NCBI GenBank assembly: GCA_020633205.1
Contig: JACKEB010000014.1
Coordinates: 310,001-374,000, forward strand
DNA length: 64,000 nucleotides
Source of the DNA: Polyangiaceae bacterium
GTDB lineage: Bacteria; Myxococcota_A; Polyangia; Polyangiales; Polyangiaceae
Direction of reading: 5' to 3'
Of this stretch, positions 55,536 through 64,000 are shown piece after piece (the stretch's first letter is position 1; every line of letters starts with the position of its first letter). The notes below the pieces were generated by a model. The model ran no database searches. It was not told where the DNA came from and was given only the letters and a program-made list of their open reading frames with translations. The position numbers and the translations under genes are program-made.

Positions 55536-56678
55536 ATGGCTACGTCTCTCCGTGATGTCGTTCGCGTGTTGGAAGCGCTCGCGCCGACCCGCTTCGCCGA
55601 AGACTGGGACAACGTGGGTTTGTTGGTCGAGCCGCCGGACGTGCGAACCGTGAGTCAGGTGCTGTTCACCATCGACTTGACTGAGCCGGTCTTCGCCGAG
55701 GCGTTGTCTCTCGGCGCGGAGCTGATCGTCGCTTACCACCCGCCAATTTTTCGCGGTTTGAAGCGCCTGACTCAGCACACACCCCTCGAGCGCGTGGTCA
55801 CTCAAGCGTTGTCCGAGGGCATCGCCATCTACTCGCCGCACACCGCCGTGGACGCCGCGCCGGGGGGTGTCAATGACTGGCTGTGCGACGTGCTCGGCGC
55901 CGGGGAGCAGCGCCCAATCCAGCAGACCCTCGAGCTGGATCCGGAGCAGGCGCTCAAGCTCGTCACGTTCATCCCCGCGGAGCACGCCGACGCGCTGCGT
56001 TTGGCGCTTGGCAAGGCTGGGGCCGGGCGCATCGGCAACTACTTCGAGTGCGCATTTTCGAGTCCGGGGCACGGCAGCTTTCGACCTGGAGAAGGCGCGA
56101 ATCCATACATCGGGACGGTCGGCGAGACGGAGAACGTCTCGGAGCTGCGGGTGGAGATGGTTTGCGCGCGGAAGCACCTGACGCTGGTCAGCGAGGCGCT
56201 GCGTCAGGCGCACCCCTATGAGGAGCCAGCCTGGGAGGTCTACGCTCTTGAGCCGCGCCCGCGAAAGGGCAGCGGAATGGGGCGTCTGCATGAGCTGAGC
56301 AAGCCGGCGACGCTCGGTGAGCTCGTGAATCGGGTCAAGGTGGGCCTCGGCTTGGAACATATCCGCGTGGCAGCGTGCGAGGCCCATCGTGAAGGGCAGC
56401 CGATCACCCGGGCCGCAGTCTGTGCGGGCGCTGGAGGTAGCCTCTTCGAGAAGTTGCCGACCGCCGCGCGTGGCGGACCGGAGCTGCTGTTCACCGGGGA
56501 GATGCGCCATCACGACGTCCTGGCACGGGTCGCCACCGGCTCGAGCGTGATCCTCTGCGACCACACGAACACGGAGCGCGGCTACCTACCGCATTTGTCC
56601 CAGCGCGTGCGCGACGCCCTCCCGGAGCTGGAGCTCGTCGTCTCCCAGCGCGACCGGGATCCGCTGGAAATCGTCTGA
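55536..56678 (+). CDS. Nif3-like dinuclear metal centre hexameric protein
   Basis: A 380-residue NIF3/YbgI-type protein: metal ligands in 'VAYHPPIFRGLKR', 'IYSPHTAVDAAPGG' and C-terminal 'CDHTNTERGYLPHL'. Length and the inserted CutA-like domain in the middle match the 370-residue bacterial form. It is proposed to hydrolyse nucleotide-type substrates (GTP cyclohydrolase I type 2 is an old label), but its function is not settled. The start ATG 55536 gives 'LRDVVRVLEALAPTRFAEDWDN'. Confidence 0.93.
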   Translation: MATSLRDVVRVLEALAPTRFAEDWDNVGLLVEPPDVRTVSQVLFTIDLTEPVFAEALSLGAELIVAYHPPIFRGLKRLTQHTPLERVVTQALSEGIAIYSPHTAVDAAPGGVNDWLCDVLGAGEQRPIQQTLELDPEQALKLVTFIPAEHADALRLALGKAGAGRIGNYFECAFSSPGHGSFRPGEGANPYIGTVGETENVSELRVEMVCARKHLTLVSEALRQAHPYEEPAWEVYALEPRPRKGSGMGRLHELSKPATLGELVNRVKVGLGLEHIRVAACEAHREGQPITRAAVCAGAGGSLFEKLPTAARGGPELLFTGEMRHHDVLARVATGSSVILCDHTNTERGYLPHLSQRVRDALPELELVVSQRDRDPLEIV

Positions 56679-56719
56679 GGCGCTTCGATGCTCTCGATCG
56701 CTCATCAGGGGGTGAGGTA

Positions 56720-57355
56720 GTGCCGCGCGGTAACGTAGTGCGCCTGATTGGCGGCGTGGTGCTGCTGGCTCTGGCAGGCTGCGCTCCAGGTGCAAACGCG
56801 GACCCCCAAACCACCGCAGCCAAAGCGGGGGGCGACGGCGACAACCATGGAGGCCCAACGCCTGCCCCCTCACCCCCGAAAAATGCGGAGGCCGCTGTGG
56901 TGAGCTGGGAGAGCGTGGACCCGAATGGTGCTGATGCAAAGACGCTGGCGCGTGCCGGGGCGGAGTGCAAACGCCGTTCTGAGGCGAGCAAGGCTGGCTC
57001 GCAGGAGTTGCTTGCCTGTGTCTGGCTTGGCTCCGCAAAGCTCGCGAACGGTGACCAGCGCGATGCCCTCGAACATTTCCGCGCGGCTTGTGAGGCGGGC
57101 GAGGCGCTCGGCTGTGTCGGAGAGGGAAACGTGTTGATGGAGGGGGGCGTCGCGGTCACCGGGAAAGGCGTGTTGCGTGAGCCCGAAGCGGCGGAAACGG
57201 CTTGGAAACGGGCGTGTGAACTCGGGGCTCGGAGTGGTTGCTGGCTCTTGGCGCAGACGCTCGAGCGTGGAAAGAAGTCAGACGCCGCCCGAGAGTATCG
57301 GGAAAAATCATGTGATCTCGGGGTGGTAGAAGCTTGCGGGGAGCCCTCCAAGTAG
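56720..57355 (+). CDS. Lipoprotein with Sel1-like repeats
   Basis: A 211-residue predicted lipoprotein starting at GTG 56720, with lipobox LALAGC (Cys21). A Gly/Pro/Asp linker follows, then about four Sel1/TPR-like helical repeats ('FRAACEAGEALGCVGEGNV', 'WKRACELGARSGCWLLA', 'REKSCDLGVVEACG') rich in cysteine. Sel1 lipoproteins usually scaffold protein complexes. A CCGCGCGG copy lies in its first codons. A variant of the iterated 12-mer sits in the linker. Confidence 0.8.
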   Translation: MPRGNVVRLIGGVVLLALAGCAPGANADPQTTAAKAGGDGDNHGGPTPAPSPPKNAEAAVVSWESVDPNGADAKTLARAGAECKRRSEASKAGSQELLACVWLGSAKLANGDQRDALEHFRAACEAGEALGCVGEGNVLMEGGVAVTGKGVLREPEAAETAWKRACELGARSGCWLLAQTLERGKKSDAAREYREKSCDLGVVEACGEPSK

Positions 57356-57405
57356 AGCGACCCCGCGAGCTTGCGCGCGCGCACAGCGTGCACATGTTGG
57401 CGCGA

Positions 57406-57957
57406 ATGTCTGACTCGAGCCCCGACAACAATCGCCCCGATGACGCCGAGAGCCCGCATGTGGAGCCAGAGGCCACGTCGGACACCACAGCCGACGACAA
57501 CAACGCACGAGCTGATGCCGCGCCAGAGTCCAGCGCCGTCGATGACCTGACCCAGGGTCTAGGGCTCATGTTCCGTGCGGCAAAGAAGGCCGTGATGGGA
57601 ATCGATCCGCAGAAGATCGAGACCATGGGGCGCGAAGCGGCTGCGCGGGCGACCCGTGAGGTGGAGCGGCTCGACAAGGATCGCGTGACCGAGTTGGGGA
57701 AGAAGGCTGCTGAGAACCTGCGCCCAGAGAAGATCGAAGCCTTCGCTGAAGATGCAGGCCGCGAACTCGTCAACGTCGTGGAACGAGTTGCAGATCGCGT
57801 GGAGCAAGTACTTGGCGTGCGTGAAACCGCCGCCGGCCAGACCAAGAGCAGTCCACCTCCTGGCGACGCCGCTGAAGGGAGCGCGGTCACGCAGGAGGCT
57901 AAGGAGGACAAGCCGACCGAAGCGGATCCTCCGCCGCGCGTTCGGGTCGACGACTGA
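57406..57957 (+). CDS. Helical acidic protein, unknown
   Basis: A 183-residue protein with an acidic disordered N-terminus (residues 1-50), a long helical middle segment with coiled-coil character (65-140, 'ERLDKDRVTELGKKAAENL') and a disordered Pro/Asp tail. It has no signal peptide. Proteins of this shape often act as phasin- or apolipoprotein-like surface binders, but no family is assigned. ATG 57394 is an alternative start. Confidence 0.6.
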   Translation: MSDSSPDNNRPDDAESPHVEPEATSDTTADDNNARADAAPESSAVDDLTQGLGLMFRAAKKAVMGIDPQKIETMGREAAARATREVERLDKDRVTELGKKAAENLRPEKIEAFAEDAGRELVNVVERVADRVEQVLGVRETAAGQTKSSPPPGDAAEGSAVTQEAKEDKPTEADPPPRVRVDD

Positions 57958-57982
57958 CGTGCGTTTGCGTTAGCGTCAGCGG

Positions 57983-58393
57983 ATGCAGGGATATCCAGGG
58001 GGAGGCTACGCGCCTCCGGGGCACGGCCAAGGCTTCGTGCCGCCACAGGGTGGGGGAGGCGTCGGCCGACTGCAGCTCTACACCAGCTTTTTTCCGCTGA
58101 TGTGGTTTCTGTTCTTTGCAAAGCCGACGATCACTATCGATGGGCAGCCGCAGCAGCGGCCTTGGGGCACCACGTACTTCGATCTCCCTGAAGGCGTGCA
58201 CTACGTCCAGGTTCACTTCGCCAATCTGTTTGGTCCCGGTGGCAAGGCGGAGCGGCAGTTCCAGATCTGGGCGGGGCACACCACCAAGCTGAGCTACTCG
58301 GCGCCGTTCTTGTTCGCGGCGCTCGCGGGCACGCTGACGGAGGGAGGCACTGAGGCGATGCATCAGCTGCCTCCTGGCCCCGGTCACTACTGA
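57983..58393 (+). CDS. Gly/Pro-rich membrane protein
   Basis: A 136-residue protein. The first 30 residues are Gly/Pro/Gln-rich ('GYPGGGYAPPGHGQGF'), followed by one membrane segment (about 32-45, 'SFFPLMWFLFF') and a beta-type domain. No family is recognised. It follows the helical protein by 25 bases and may be co-transcribed. It converges on the propeller lipoprotein. Confidence 0.6.
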   Translation: MQGYPGGGYAPPGHGQGFVPPQGGGGVGRLQLYTSFFPLMWFLFFAKPTITIDGQPQQRPWGTTYFDLPEGVHYVQVHFANLFGPGGKAERQFQIWAGHTTKLSYSAPFLFAALAGTLTEGGTEAMHQLPPGPGHY

Positions 58394-58399
58394 TCGCGC

Positions 58400-60205
58400 C
58401 TACTTCGAGGCGGTCTTCTTCGCTGGCTCCTCAGGCTTCTTTTCGGCTGCGGCCGGCTTGAGGCCTTGAAGCGCCTCTTGGACCTCGGAGTTCGTCAGCG
58501 GATCTTTCGCTGCTTCCGCGACGAGGGTCTCGCCCTCTTTACCACCAACTCGCAACATCGCTTTCGCCACGGAAACGACTGCGGCGATGATGTCATCGTC
58601 GGAGGCCGTGGCGCGGTAGAGCGCGAAGAAGATCTTCAGGTCACTGAACTGCTCGGCGCTGGCCAGGGTTTCGAGGGCCTTGGCCGCCCGCTTGATGTCG
58701 TCGGGGGTGTCCGACGGATCGTTCAGGTGATGCGCGAGCGGCCCGGCGGCGCGCTGCTCTTTCATCGCCGCGAGGGCGTCTGCGAGGGGGCCAACCGGCG
58801 GCGGCAGCAGGACGTCGTCCAGGAAGTCGTACTCGCGCTCGAGGGCCTTGAGCATGAAGTCAGCGCCGCTACGGCGCTCGGCGAGGAGCTTTCGCGAGTC
58901 TTCGTACAGCGCTGGCGGCGTGTCCGTGTTGCTCGCTAGATCGATCAGCACCTTGGTGACGCTGTCGTCCTGCATGCCTCCGAGCTTGGTCAAGAGGAAG
59001 CGCTGCGCTGGAACCATCTGCGGGTCCTTGGTGGCGATGACTTCGCCGAGCTGTTCGGCGAGGGTGCTCTCCGGGGAGTTGCTCGGGACCGTGAAGTCGC
59101 CGGCCTGTACCTCACAGCTCATCACAGGAGCGCCCAGGTTGAGCACTCCCGCCTTGGCGCCGCTCGCGCTGTCGACCAGCAAGACATCGCCCTTCGCCGT
59201 ACAGAAGGCGAAGCCGCCCTTGGCCGCTGCTCCGCCCAGGATGTCGGAGTCGACGAGCTTTGCCCAACGCAGCTCACCATCCGAGGCGCCAAAGCCCATT
59301 GCCACGCGGAAGTACGTTGCGGCCATGCGGTCGTTCTCGAACTTGCCTTCGCCCGTGGGCTTCGCGATCAGGCGGATGCGATCGGGTGCACTGGCGCTAG
59401 GGGAAAGTACCTCTGCACCGGGGGCGAACCAGCGTGGAGTGCCGGGCAGCTCGTGTTTTGGCAGCGCCGCTAGCGTGCCTCCGCCCCCAGCAGCTGCGCC
59501 AATCTTCGGGTCGAAGCGCAGCAGCTGAGACTCACCAAAGTACAGCTCTCCGCCGACGTTTTCTGCGTGGGTGACCTGCTGACGCATCAGGAGTCGCCCG
59601 CGCTCCGCGCCAGTCGTGACGTCGATGGCTGAGACGTATTGGTTGCCCCACGGAACGAAGGCGATGCCGCCGACGATGGCGGGCGTGCCGATTTCAGGCT
59701 CTGGCTCAGCATCGAGGATCACGCTGCCGCCGCGCTTGACCACCACCAGGCGGCTTTGCCCGCCGTTCAGCGCGCCGAGAGAAGCCACGGTGTAGGTGCC
59801 GTCGTCGCCTGCGCCACGCAAGCTGCGCCCGCCCGACGAGATGGACCACAACTTTTGTCCCGTGCGAGCGTCGAGAGCGAACAGCTGGTTGTCTCCCGTG
59901 GCCACGACCACGTCTCCGCTTAGCTTCGGTCGTGCGTCTACGCTGCCGGTGTACTTCCAGCTCTTGCCGGCGAGAGTCGTCGCGACCAAGCCGCCCTTGA
60001 CCACACCAACGGCGAGCCCGGTTCCCTTCGGAATCGAAGCCGATGCGAGCTCACGCTGGACGCTGCTGATCGACTGGCCGCCGTCGTTTTGCCAGGTGGT
60101 ATCAAACGCACCAGACAAGGCGTTGGAGCCGCTACACGCCGCCAGCAATGCGGCGCCACACACGAGACTTGAGAACTTGCTCAGTTGCTTGATTCGCGGG
60201 CTCAT
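58400..60205 (-). CDS. PQQ-like propeller lipoprotein
   Basis: A 601-residue predicted lipoprotein with lipobox LLAAC (Cys24). Residues 60-390 have PQQ-type propeller blades ('DNQLFALDARTGQKLW', 'DVLLVDSASGAKAG'). The remainder is helical, with HEAT/ARM-like repeats up to a charged Lys tail. It resembles the BamB group only in fold. Its start overlaps the stop of the HEAT protein by ATGA, so the two act as a unit. Confidence 0.8.
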   Translation of the reverse strand: MSPRIKQLSKFSSLVCGAALLAACSGSNALSGAFDTTWQNDGGQSISSVQRELASASIPKGTGLAVGVVKGGLVATTLAGKSWKYTGSVDARPKLSGDVVVATGDNQLFALDARTGQKLWSISSGGRSLRGAGDDGTYTVASLGALNGGQSRLVVVKRGGSVILDAEPEPEIGTPAIVGGIAFVPWGNQYVSAIDVTTGAERGRLLMRQQVTHAENVGGELYFGESQLLRFDPKIGAAAGGGGTLAALPKHELPGTPRWFAPGAEVLSPSASAPDRIRLIAKPTGEGKFENDRMAATYFRVAMGFGASDGELRWAKLVDSDILGGAAAKGGFAFCTAKGDVLLVDSASGAKAGVLNLGAPVMSCEVQAGDFTVPSNSPESTLAEQLGEVIATKDPQMVPAQRFLLTKLGGMQDDSVTKVLIDLASNTDTPPALYEDSRKLLAERRSGADFMLKALEREYDFLDDVLLPPPVGPLADALAAMKEQRAAGPLAHHLNDPSDTPDDIKRAAKALETLASAEQFSDLKIFFALYRATASDDDIIAAVVSVAKAMLRVGGKEGETLVAEAAKDPLTNSEVQEALQGLKPAAAEKKPEEPAKKTASK

Positions 60206-61089
60206 TCGTCATCCTCGTCGTCGTCGTCGTCGCTGCTCTTGCCCTTGCCTACGGCTTTCACCGCGGCATCCAGGGCGGCCTTCACACGCTTGCTCCAGTC
60301 CTTGGGCCAGCGCTCCGCGACGTCCGCCAGGTACTTGCCGGCTTCTGCAGTGCCCAGCTCCCGCAGCTTGCCGATGATGCCGATCTTCGCGTCGTCGCTC
60401 AGGCTCGCCGGCGGGCGGAACAACATCTGGTCCAGGCCAGACGTCATGATGTCGAAGGGCACTTTGCCAACGCGCTTGAGGAAGTCCTTGCAGCCGTCGG
60501 CTTCGCAGAGCTGTCCGATGGAGACAGCCGCCTCGCCCACTCGGTGATCGAACGCGGCGAACAAATCTGGCAGCGCCTCTTTCGCGCCCAGTGTGCCGAG
60601 CCCACCAGCGGCGGTGCCGCGCACGACTGGATCTCGGCTGCGCAGCCCCCGGCGCAGCGCTTTGACCGCATCGGGACCCTTGGTGTGGAGCAGCGCCTTC
60701 GCAGCCGCTTGGCGGACCGCCTTGTCGCGGTGCCGGACGTAGGGCGCGATGGCTGAGCTGGAGGAGGGGTCCTCTAGCTTGCTGGCGCTCTGAATCAGGG
60801 CCACCAGTAGAGAAGCGGTAGAGCCCTTCTTGAGCACCGTGTTCAGCGTCGGGACGATGGGTTTGGCGGCAGCGCCTGCCTCCTTGATCGTCTCGAGCGC
60901 CTTCTGAATCTCCTCGCTATTGCCGCTGAGGAGCTGCTTCTTGACCGCCTCCGTGTCGAACTTGGCTGGCGCGGCCGACGCTGGCTGGGCGGTGGTGAGC
61001 GCGAGCAGCGGCACTGCGGCGCCCAAGGTGAAGCGCAGCAGGACTGGCGCCACACGATTGGCGATGGAGATAGGACGTGTGTGCATCAT
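60202..61089 (-). CDS. Exported HEAT-repeat protein
   Basis: A 295-residue protein. ATG 61089 starts a signal peptide cleaved near ASA-APA. The mature part consists of HEAT-like helical repeats (for example 'AIAPYVRHRDKAVRQAAAKALL' and 'ALRRGLRSRDPVVRGTAAGGL') and ends in a run of Asp/Glu residues (SSDDDDDEDDE). The stop overlaps the start of the propeller lipoprotein (ATGA at 60202-60205). Predicted to be periplasmic; a scaffold role is inferred. Confidence 0.8.
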   Translation of the reverse strand: MMHTRPISIANRVAPVLLRFTLGAAVPLLALTTAQPASAAPAKFDTEAVKKQLLSGNSEEIQKALETIKEAGAAAKPIVPTLNTVLKKGSTASLLVALIQSASKLEDPSSSSAIAPYVRHRDKAVRQAAAKALLHTKGPDAVKALRRGLRSRDPVVRGTAAGGLGTLGAKEALPDLFAAFDHRVGEAAVSIGQLCEADGCKDFLKRVGKVPFDIMTSGLDQMLFRPPASLSDDAKIGIIGKLRELGTAEAGKYLADVAERWPKDWSKRVKAALDAAVKAVGKGKSSDDDDDEDDE

Positions 61090-61198
61090 GACTTCCCCCT
61101 GTTCCGGCTCCTGACCAGCGGACGGAAAGGACCGGTATGCTCTATCGCAGCGAGGGAGTCGCGCAAAGCCCGAACAACCTCTACCCTTGGTGCACTGC

Positions 61199-61897
61199 AT
61201 GACCAAACCCATCGAAGAGGCCGGGGCTCTGGGGCAGCACATGCCGCGCATCGAGCTCGAGGTGAAGTCTGTCGATTCTGCCGCGCCGCCGGGTTTCCTG
61301 CGCTTGGTTCGTAGGCAACTGGTGGCTCGCTACCCGGACAGCTCGGAGAGTGCGGTGTTCGTCTACGACGAGGTGGATCGCAAAGCGCTGGACGCGGTGG
61401 TGGTGGCGCCGCACTACGTGGCAGGCGGGATCCGTTACGTTTACCTGCGTAGCGCGCTTCGCCCACCGGTTGCCCTGCGAGATCCGAAGCGCTCTCCCAT
61501 CGACGAGCCTCCCGAACGTGGCATGTGGGAGCTCGTTGCAGGATTGCTCGAAGAAGACGAGCAGGATGCCGCCGGGCTGACACGCTGCGCGGCTCGCGAG
61601 CTCCTGGAGGAGACTGGCTTCGACTACCCGGTGGAGTGCTTTCGCCAGCTGGGCCCCAGCACCTACCCGGCACCAGGGGTGATCGCTGAACGTCACTTCT
61701 TTTTCCACGTGGAAGTGAAGCCTGCCGAGCGGGGGGAACCGACGCTCGATGGGTCCGCGCTCGAAGCGGGCGCCGCGATCATTCCGGTGCGTCTCACGAC
61801 GGCCCTCGAAGCCTGCCGGGAAGGCTTGCTCGAGGACGCGAAGACAGAACTCGGGTTACGGCGCTTGGCGGAGCTCGAGCTCCTCGGCAAGCTGTAG
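61199..61897 (+). CDS. Nudix hydrolase
   Basis: A 232-residue Nudix protein. The box is 'GLLEEDEQDAAGLTRCAARELLEETGF', in which REL-EE-G is intact but the spacing between the first Glu and RE is four residues longer than the canonical pattern. Family members of the ADP-ribose pyrophosphatase type have similar N-terminal beta domains. ATG 61199 is preferred. It is followed nine bases later by NAD kinase, a pairing consistent with nicotinamide-nucleotide metabolism. Confidence 0.85.
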   Translation: MTKPIEEAGALGQHMPRIELEVKSVDSAAPPGFLRLVRRQLVARYPDSSESAVFVYDEVDRKALDAVVVAPHYVAGGIRYVYLRSALRPPVALRDPKRSPIDEPPERGMWELVAGLLEEDEQDAAGLTRCAARELLEETGFDYPVECFRQLGPSTYPAPGVIAERHFFFHVEVKPAERGEPTLDGSALEAGAAIIPVRLTTALEACREGLLEDAKTELGLRRLAELELLGKL

Positions 61898-61906
61898 GGG
61901 TGACAC

Positions 61907-62812
61907 GTGAGGCCGCGAGTCATCGTCGTTGCGAAGCGCTCTGCGTACACTCACTACGTCGAGGAGCAGCGGGACCGCCGCGTCGGCGAGTTGGTGCAAA
62001 AGCAAGACCCGTCGGTGCGCCGTTGGCGCGCCGCACATCAGGCACACCAAAAGACGGTGAAAGCCGTCGAGCGGGAGCTCGAGCGGCTTGGGGCGAAGGC
62101 GCTGATCTTGCGCAAGTCTCACGCTGTCTTTGACGCTTCGAGCTGCGATTTGGTGGTCACCGTGGGTGGCGACGGCACACTGCTTGCGGCGTCTCATCAC
62201 GTCTCGCGCGCGCCGATGCTGGCGGTCAACAGCTCACCCAAAGATAGCGTCGGATTTTTCTGTGCGGTAAATCGAGCCGGCTTGCGGGAGGCCCTCGAGA
62301 AGGCGCTGCTCGGCAAGCTGACCAGAGTGGAATTGGCACGCATGGAGGTCGAGGTAAACGGGAGCGTGCGTTCGCGCAGGGTGCTGAACGAGGCGCTGTG
62401 TTGTCACACGTCGCCAGCGCACACGTCGCGCTACATCGTGCGGTATGGGCGCATCAACGAGCAGCACCGCTCGAGCGGTTTCTGGATTGGCCCCCCGGCT
62501 GGGTCTACCGCCGCGCTGCGTTCTGCGGGTGGTCGTATCTTGCCACTCACCAGTCAGCAGCTCCAGTTCGTGGTCCGCGAACCGTATGTGCCAGCCGGTG
62601 AAGAGTATCGCTTGAGTCGGTTCCTTGCGGAACCGGGTCGGAGCGTGAAGGTGCAGATCAAGATGCATGACGCTGCGCTCTACTTGGACGGCCCTCATCT
62701 CGAGTACCGCCTGCGGCTCGGGGACCAGGTGGTGTTCCGGCTGAGCAAGGAGCCGCTGACCTTACTTGGGCTCAGCGGGCGTCGGCGGACCCGCGCAGCA
62801 GCCGCCGAGTAA
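61907..62812 (+). CDS. NAD kinase-like protein
   Basis: A 301-residue protein of the ATP-NAD kinase family starting at GTG 61907. The GGDGT motif is in 'VVTVGGDGTLLAASHH', the NE/D motif in 'RVLNEALCCH', and the glycine-rich loop in 'GPPAGSTAALRSAGG'. The N-terminal 75 residues ('QKQDPSVRRWRAAHQAHQKTVKAVERELERLGAKA') are longer and more helical than in typical PpnK. It should phosphorylate NAD to NADP. It is probably co-transcribed with the Nudix gene. Confidence 0.88.
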   Translation: MRPRVIVVAKRSAYTHYVEEQRDRRVGELVQKQDPSVRRWRAAHQAHQKTVKAVERELERLGAKALILRKSHAVFDASSCDLVVTVGGDGTLLAASHHVSRAPMLAVNSSPKDSVGFFCAVNRAGLREALEKALLGKLTRVELARMEVEVNGSVRSRRVLNEALCCHTSPAHTSRYIVRYGRINEQHRSSGFWIGPPAGSTAALRSAGGRILPLTSQQLQFVVREPYVPAGEEYRLSRFLAEPGRSVKVQIKMHDAALYLDGPHLEYRLRLGDQVVFRLSKEPLTLLGLSGRRRTRAAAAE

Positions 62813-62839
62813 GCTGAGCCTCGGTTGGGGAACGCCGGA

Positions 62840-62851
62840 CCTCACCCCCAA
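62840..62851 (+). repeat. Iterated 12-mer CCTCACCCCCAA
   Basis: An exact copy in the gap between NAD kinase and topA, extended to CCTCACCCCCAACCCC. Confidence 0.7.
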
Positions 62852-63036
62852 CCCCACTGGAATGAGCGTTACAGCGTCCAACGGGGGCGGATCCGAGTGG
62901 GCCTGTCAAAGAAATGCACCCCCCCTACAAGGCCGAATTGTCGCTGAGTGCGGCAGGTTAGGCCTGAAGCTTGCTTATTGGCCCTCGGGCCGGTCTTGCG
63001 TTGGCGGACTTCCCGAATATGTTGAGCCCCCCCGCC

Positions 63037-64000
63037 ATGGCTACAGCTCGCTCCCTCGTCATCGTTGAGTCTCCCGCAAAGGCGCGAACTATCGCGGGTT
63101 TTCTCGGCGATGGGTTCGTCGTTGAGTCCTCGATCGGTCACATCCGTGACCTGCCGAAGCGAGCGAGCGACATCCCGGCGCAATATAAGAAGTCAGCCTG
63201 GGCCCGCCTTGGAGTCGATGTCGAGAACGGCTTCCAGCCGCTGTACATCGTCGACCCCGACAAGAAGAGCCACATCCAGAAGCTCAAGGATCTCTTGAAG
63301 GGTGCGGACGAACTCTTCCTCGCAACCGACGAAGATCGCGAGGGAGAGAGTATCGCGTGGCACTTGCTCGAGGTGCTGAAGCCGAAGGTGCCCGTGAAGC
63401 GCATGGTGTTTCACGAGATCACGCGGCGCGCGATCCAAGAAGCCATCGACCATCCGCGTGAGCTCGATCGGCGTCTGGTCGACGCGCAGGAAGCGCGACG
63501 CATCCTCGATCGCCTGTACGGCTACGAGGTGTCGCCCGTCCTGTGGAAGAAGGTGATGCCCAAGCTCTCCGCGGGTCGCGTGCAGAGCGTGGCGACACGC
63601 ATCATCGTGGCTCGCGAACAGGAGCGCATGGCGTTCCGTTCGGCCCAGTACTGGGGCATCGACGGCACCTTCGGCACGAAGGACGGCAAAGATCAGCCCG
63701 GTGGCGGCCAGTTCGAAGCCAGCCTGCTCGAACTCGACGGCAAGCGCGTCGTTCAAGGCAAAGACTTCGACGATCTCGGCAAGCTGAAGAAAGATGATCT
63801 CTTCCTGCTCAAGGAAGCGGAAGCCAAGGGCCTGGTCGAGTCGCTGAAAGACGCGCCGGCCAAGGTGCTCTCCGTCGAGCGGAAGCCAAACCGTCGCAGC
63901 CCGGCAGCTCCGTTCATGACCAGCACGCTGCAGCAGGAAGCAGGACGCAAGCTGCGCTTCACTTCCGCGCGGACCATGCGTGCCGCGCAGCGCCTGTACG
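63037..64000 (+). CDS. topA: DNA topoisomerase I (3' end outside the window)
   Basis: The first 321 residues are visible and the frame runs off the window. The TOPRIM domain has 'LVIVESPAKARTI' and the acidic triad 'ATDEDREGESIAWHL'; 'LDRLYGYEVSPVLWKKV' and 'LSAGRVQSVA' follow. The active-site tyrosine lies beyond the window. It relaxes negative supercoils by cutting one strand. ATG 63037 gives the usual start; ATG 63019 in the same frame is an alternative. Confidence 0.96.
   Translation, partial: MATARSLVIVESPAKARTIAGFLGDGFVVESSIGHIRDLPKRASDIPAQYKKSAWARLGVDVENGFQPLYIVDPDKKSHIQKLKDLLKGADELFLATDEDREGESIAWHLLEVLKPKVPVKRMVFHEITRRAIQEAIDHPRELDRRLVDAQEARRILDRLYGYEVSPVLWKKVMPKLSAGRVQSVATRIIVAREQERMAFRSAQYWGIDGTFGTKDGKDQPGGGQFEASLLELDGKRVVQGKDFDDLGKLKKDDLFLLKEAEAKGLVESLKDAPAKVLSVERKPNRRSPAAPFMTSTLQQEAGRKLRFTSARTMRAAQRLY

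Overview
The window is GC-rich, densely coded bacterial chromosome that most resembles a myxobacterium (Myxococcota, probably a Polyangiales-type soil predator). This is an inference from gene content, because no rRNA or tRNA gene is present. The signs are an FHA protein with a Myxococcales-type AgmX/PglI tail, two membrane Ser/Thr protein kinases, a dozen lipoproteins with proline-, alanine- or Gly/Ser-rich linkers after the lipobox, LytS/LytTR signalling, a hybrid histidine kinase paired with a FIST sensor, and many single-copy orphan secreted proteins.

Layout. 0-13 kb: a 5'-truncated secreted propeller protein with a CxxCH motif, a run of small orphan ORFs, lipoproteins, a membrane kinase beside the FHA protein, and a MerA-like flavoprotein with a membrane partner. 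13-19.7 kb: a basic exported protein, a tandem pair of paralogous surface proteins, an SDR, a YjfB-like small protein, glutathione peroxidase and a GAF-GAF-GGDEF diguanylate cyclase. 19.8-22.5 kb: an island-like stretch holding a translationally coupled TIGR04255 cassette and about 1 kb of duplicated non-coding DNA, ending at cysS. 24-36.9 kb: FIST/hybrid kinase, lipoproteins, a LytS/LytTR pair, a serine hydrolase, a LysR/aldo-keto reductase divergon, an aminotransferase and a HAD hydrolase. 37-55 kb: two related non-canonical Hsp70 genes, one fused to DUF3731 and the other coupled to DUF2760, separated by 13 kb that carries a persulfide-dioxygenase-like enzyme, DinB, a coupled AAA ATPase/TOPRIM-like pair, an MpaB-type oxygenase, an amidohydrolase lipoprotein, a kinase/transglutaminase pair and an AraC regulator. 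55-64 kb: a Nif3-like protein, small orphans, a propeller/HEAT lipoprotein pair, Nudix plus NAD kinase, and the start of topoisomerase I.

The best candidates for undescribed systems are the AAA ATPase/TOPRIM-like gene pair at 41.7-43.6 kb (gene architecture of a two-component defence system), the three-gene TIGR04255 cassette at 19.8-21.5 kb with the adjoining duplicated hairpin-bearing DNA, and the split Hsp70/DUF2760/DUF3731 chaperone set. Two short iterated sequences run through the whole window: an exact 12-mer CCTCACCCCCAA (seven exact copies plus one 11/12 copy, in all reading phases and in linkers or intergenic DNA) and a near-palindrome TTnCCGYGCGGnAA (at least 20 copies). Neither is explained by the genes.

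All family names come from reading the sequence and recalling family signatures. No database search was run.
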